DNA from: Phycisphaerales bacterium
GTDB taxonomy: Bacteria; Planctomycetota; Phycisphaerae; Phycisphaerales; UBA1924
Assembly (NCBI GenBank): GCA_020054055.1
Contig: JAGVLZ010000271.1
Coordinates: 1 to 6,005, forward strand
Reading direction: 5' to 3'
DNA length: 6,005 nucleotides
Shown here: positions 3,629 through 6,005 of the stretch, piece by piece
How positions within the stretch are numbered: position 1 is the stretch's first letter
Layout: each line of letters begins with the position of its first letter
Program-made: the position numbers and the translations under genes
The notes under the pieces: model-generated
Databases searched by the model: none
What the model was told of the DNA's origin: nothing
The model's input: the letters and a program-made list of their open reading frames with translations, nothing else

Positions 3629-6005
3629 TTGTCCAAGCCCGCCGCCCCCTCCACCCCAGTGTCCAAACCCGTCGAAGTGCAGCCTTCTGCTCCGGCCGCC
3701 CCTCAGGCCTACGGGGCCGACCAGATCAAGATTCTGGAGGGGCTGGAGGCGGTCAGGAAGCGTCCCGGCATGTACATCGGGGACACCGGCCCGGCCGGGC
3801 TGCATCACCTTGTCTACGAGGCCGTCGATAACTCGATCGACGAGTGCATGGCGGGTCGGGCGACGATGGTCGCGGTGCGGATCAACGCCGATGGCTCGCT
3901 CTCGGTGTCGGACGATGGCTCGGGTATCCCCGTCGAGATCAAGCGTCACGAGAACCCGATGTACGACGGCAAGCCAGCCGTGGAGATCGTGATGACGGTG
4001 CTGCACGCGGGTGGCAAGTTCGGCGAGGAGGGGTCGGCGTACAAGGTTTCGGGCGGGCTGCACGGCGTGGGCATCTCGTGCGTGAATGCGCTCTCCGAGT
4101 ATCTCGAGGTCGAGGTGCATCGCGACGGGAAGATCCACAAGATCCGGTTCGAGCGGGGGAAGACGGCCGTCCCGCTGCATGTGATCGGCGAGGTGCCCGC
4201 GAGCGCAACGAAGAAGACGGGGACCAAGGTCACCTTCAAGCCCGACCACGAGATCTTCCCGGAACTCGGGTTTTTGTTTGCCACGATCTCGACGAGGATG
4301 CGCGAACTCGCGTACCTCAACCCCGGCGTGACGATCCGGGTCACCGACGAGCGCGTCGGGCCGGACGGCAACATCAAGGATGAGACCTTCCGCTTCGAGA
4401 ACGGCATCGTCGAGTTCGTGCAGCACCTGAACCACAGCAAGCAGGCGATGCACGAGGTGATCTTTCTCAAGGGGAGTGAGGCCACCACGAGCCTGACCTG
4501 CGAGGTGGCGTTCCAGTACAACGATTCGTACAACGAACTGCTGCTGACGTTCGCGAACAACATCCGCACGGTGGACGGCGGGACGCACCTCTCGGGGTTC
4601 AAGACGGCGCTGACGCGCGTGCTCAACTCGTACGCGAAGAAGAGCGGAATCCTGAAGGAAAAGGACCCGGTTCCGGCGGGGGAGGACCTGCGCGAGGGGC
4701 TCGCGGCGGTGATCTCGGTGAAGTTGCCCGAGCCGCAGTTCGAGGGGCAGACCAAGGGCAAACTGCGCAACACGGAGATCGAGGGGTTCGTCAGCGCGAT
4801 CGTCGGCGAGCGCCTCCAGACGTGGCTCGATGAGCATCCCAGCGAGGCGAAGAAGATCTGCCTGAAGGGTGTCATCGCGGCCCAGGCGCGCGAGGCGGCC
4901 CGCAAGGCACGCGACCTCACTCGGCGCAAGAGCGCGCTCGAATCCGGCTCGATGCCCGCGAAACTCCGCGACTGCACCACGAAGGATGTCGATCGCTCCG
5001 AGATGTTCATCGTCGAGGGCGATTCGGCGGGCGGGAGCGCCACGCAGGGGCGCGATGTCGAGACGCAGGCGATCCTGCCGCTGCGCGGGAAACTGCTCAA
5101 CGTCGAGAAGGCGCGGCTGGACAAGATCCTGGGGTTCGAGGAAATCCGCACGCTGATCAGCGCGCTCAAGTGCGGCATCGGCGAGGAGTTTGATGTCTCG
5201 AAACTGCGCTACGGGCGCGTCATCATCATGACCGACGCCGACGTGGACGGCTCGCACATCCGCACGCTCCTGCTGACGTTCTTCTATCGGCAGATGATGG
5301 AACTGATCGAGCGCGGGAAGGTGTACATCGCCCAGCCGCCGCTGTACCTCATCACGCGGGGCAAGAAGAGCCAGTACGTGCTCAACGAATCGAAGATGAA
5401 CGATGTGCTGATCGAACTGGGGCTGGACGGGGCCAAGTTGGTCGTGCGCGACATCTCGGTCCAGGCCGATGCGCCGATCGTGAGGACGATCGAGGGGGAT
5501 GAACTCAAGAAGATGGTGAAGGCGCTGCGTCGGCTGAAGGAACTGGCGGAGATCGTCGAACGCCGCGGCGTGCGGTTTATCGACCTGCTCGCGACGCGCG
5601 ACGATGACCCGACGCCGGGCAAGGGGGGCTCCGCCTGCGGATCGCTCCCGACGCACCGCATCACCTGGCATGGGGGCGAGGCCTTCGCGTGGTCGGAGGA
5701 GATGGTCGAGAGGGTGCTGGCGCGGCATCAGTTGCGGCTGCCGGATATCGCCAGCGAGATGGCGGAGGGGGCATCTCCTTCTTCTCCTTCTTCTTCTACC
5801 CCCCCTCGTGGCACGGGTTTGCAACCCGTGTCTACTCCCGCTGATCCGCGGCGAGTCGCCACCGTGCGCGAACTGCACGAGAACCGCGAACTGGCGCTGA
5901 TCTTCGACCAACTGTCGGAACTGGGGATCGATATCGACGACTGGGGCCTGACGTTTGAGGAGGCGGTGACGGGGGAGCGGCTGCCGACGAAGTACGCGTG
6001 GCTGA
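3629..6005 (+). CDS. gyrB: DNA gyrase subunit B (3' truncated by window)
   Basis: GyrB is the ATPase subunit of DNA gyrase, which with GyrA introduces negative supercoils. The frame runs 792 codons to the window edge without a stop. After a Pro/Ala/Ser-rich leader (1-30) comes KILEGLEAVRKRPGMYIG (34-51). The GHKL ATPase site includes E64 (expected catalytic base) and N68 in YEAVDNSIDE, SDDGSGIP at 94-101, GGLHGVG at 142-148 and QTK at 374-376. The TOPRIM domain has EGDSAGG (463-469) and DADVDG (536-541), with E463, D536 and D538 as the metal ligands. LPLRGKLLNVEKAR resembles the quinolone-contact region, with Arg where E. coli has Lys447. After about residue 560 the protein has a long E. coli-type insert region, interrupted near 713-742 by a Ser/Pro-rich linker and a REP-like palindrome read as GTGLQPVSTPAD. 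The terminal GLGEMNPEQLW block is not reached, so roughly 100 residues are missing. ParE is less likely given the insert. About 92% of sampled codons end in G or C. Confidence 0.97.
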   Translation, partial: MSKPAAPSTPVSKPVEVQPSAPAAPQAYGADQIKILEGLEAVRKRPGMYIGDTGPAGLHHLVYEAVDNSIDECMAGRATMVAVRINADGSLSVSDDGSGIPVEIKRHENPMYDGKPAVEIVMTVLHAGGKFGEEGSAYKVSGGLHGVGISCVNALSEYLEVEVHRDGKIHKIRFERGKTAVPLHVIGEVPASATKKTGTKVTFKPDHEIFPELGFLFATISTRMRELAYLNPGVTIRVTDERVGPDGNIKDETFRFENGIVEFVQHLNHSKQAMHEVIFLKGSEATTSLTCEVAFQYNDSYNELLLTFANNIRTVDGGTHLSGFKTALTRVLNSYAKKSGILKEKDPVPAGEDLREGLAAVISVKLPEPQFEGQTKGKLRNTEIEGFVSAIVGERLQTWLDEHPSEAKKICLKGVIAAQAREAARKARDLTRRKSALESGSMPAKLRDCTTKDVDRSEMFIVEGDSAGGSATQGRDVETQAILPLRGKLLNVEKARLDKILGFEEIRTLISALKCGIGEEFDVSKLRYGRVIIMTDADVDGSHIRTLLLTFFYRQMMELIERGKVYIAQPPLYLITRGKKSQYVLNESKMNDVLIELGLDGAKLVVRDISVQADAPIVRTIEGDELKKMVKALRRLKELAEIVERRGVRFIDLLATRDDDPTPGKGGSACGSLPTHRITWHGGEAFAWSEEMVERVLARHQLRLPDIASEMAEGASPSSPSSSTPPRGTGLQPVSTPADPRRVATVRELHENRELALIFDQLSELGIDIDDWGLTFEEAVTGERLPTKYAWL
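5774..5797 (+). repeat. Polypyrimidine CTT/CTC-rich tract inside gyrB
   Basis: Twenty-four consecutive pyrimidines made of CTC, CTT and TTC units are followed, after a single A, by another nine-base run of C and T (5799-5807). In the gyrB frame this encodes a flexible SPSSPSSSTPP linker. The simple repeat suggests expansion by replication slippage, and homopurine-homopyrimidine DNA of this kind can form triplex structures. Confidence 0.6.
5808..5835. repeat. REP-like palindrome embedded in frame in gyrB
   Basis: CACGGGTT (5812-5819) and AACCCGTG (5823-5830) pair perfectly around a TGC loop. The stem extends outwards through G5811-T5831, G5810-C5832, one bulged T, then T5809-A5834 and G5808-C5835. 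I associate this palindrome with dispersed repeats of planctomycete and verrucomicrobial genomes. Read on the other strand it gives HGLQTRAT, a peptide seen in spurious translations of such repeats. In gyrB it is read as RGTGLQPVST without breaking the frame. Only one copy lies in the window, so its repeat status comes from background knowledge. Confidence 0.6.

Noticed and set aside
3946..5178. 410-residue minus-strand open frame inside gyrB
   Set aside because: It is Ser/Arg/Pro-rich with no family resemblance and overlaps conserved GyrB coding sequence.
3623..5911. 762-residue open frame on the minus strand opposite gyrB
   Set aside because: It is a shadow of gyrB: the extreme third-position GC removes stops from the opposite strand. 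The translation is Arg/Leu/Asp-rich with no domain, while gyrB on the + strand has every expected motif.
3629..6005. ParE (topoisomerase IV) instead of GyrB
   Set aside because: The long insert after the TOPRIM domain and the overall motif wording fit GyrB. The missing C-terminus leaves only slight doubt.

Overview
The window is GC-rich and reads almost entirely on the + strand. It looks like a chromosomal segment of a Planctomycetota-type bacterium, perhaps close to Phycisphaerae. That placement is inferred from the very high third-position GC of gyrB, the poor Shine-Dalgarno signals, CACAGAG-like and AATCGGG-like intergenic filler, and a REP-like CACGGGTT/AACCCGTG palindrome. There is no rRNA or other decisive taxonomic marker.

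Layout. (1) Positions 2-367 hold the 3' end of an unrecognised host-like gene. (2) Positions 368-935 are a 568-base non-coding stretch. It contains a terminator-like hairpin, a G-rich quadruplex-type tract with AATCGG-type repeats, and then a series of inverted repeats leading up to the next gene. (3) Positions 936-2543 and 2540-3484 form a two-gene operon with an ATGA overlap: an N6-adenine DNA methyltransferase followed by a restriction endonuclease clearly of the BsuBI/PstI family. Together they make a type II restriction-modification system, with expected target CTGCAG by family. (4) Positions 3485-3628 are a short regulatory gap with a perfect TATAAT, a 21-base alternating purine-pyrimidine tract, a hairpin and a good ribosome binding site. 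(5) Positions 3629 to the window end hold gyrB, starting at TTG and cut by the right edge.

How the parts relate. The methyltransferase should protect the host sites that the endonuclease cuts. In hand-counted samples of 60 codons, GC at third positions is about 65% in the methyltransferase and 60% in the endonuclease, against 88% in the left gene and 92% in gyrB. The restriction-modification pair therefore looks horizontally acquired, inserted between resident genes and just upstream of gyrB. gyrB appears to keep its own promoter.

Most worth a second look: an in-frame Ser/Pro-rich linker plus REP-like palindrome inside gyrB, the structured leader with mutually exclusive hairpins in front of the methyltransferase, and the Z-DNA-prone tract at the gyrB promoter. 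I see no wholly new system here. The restriction-modification pair belongs to a known family.
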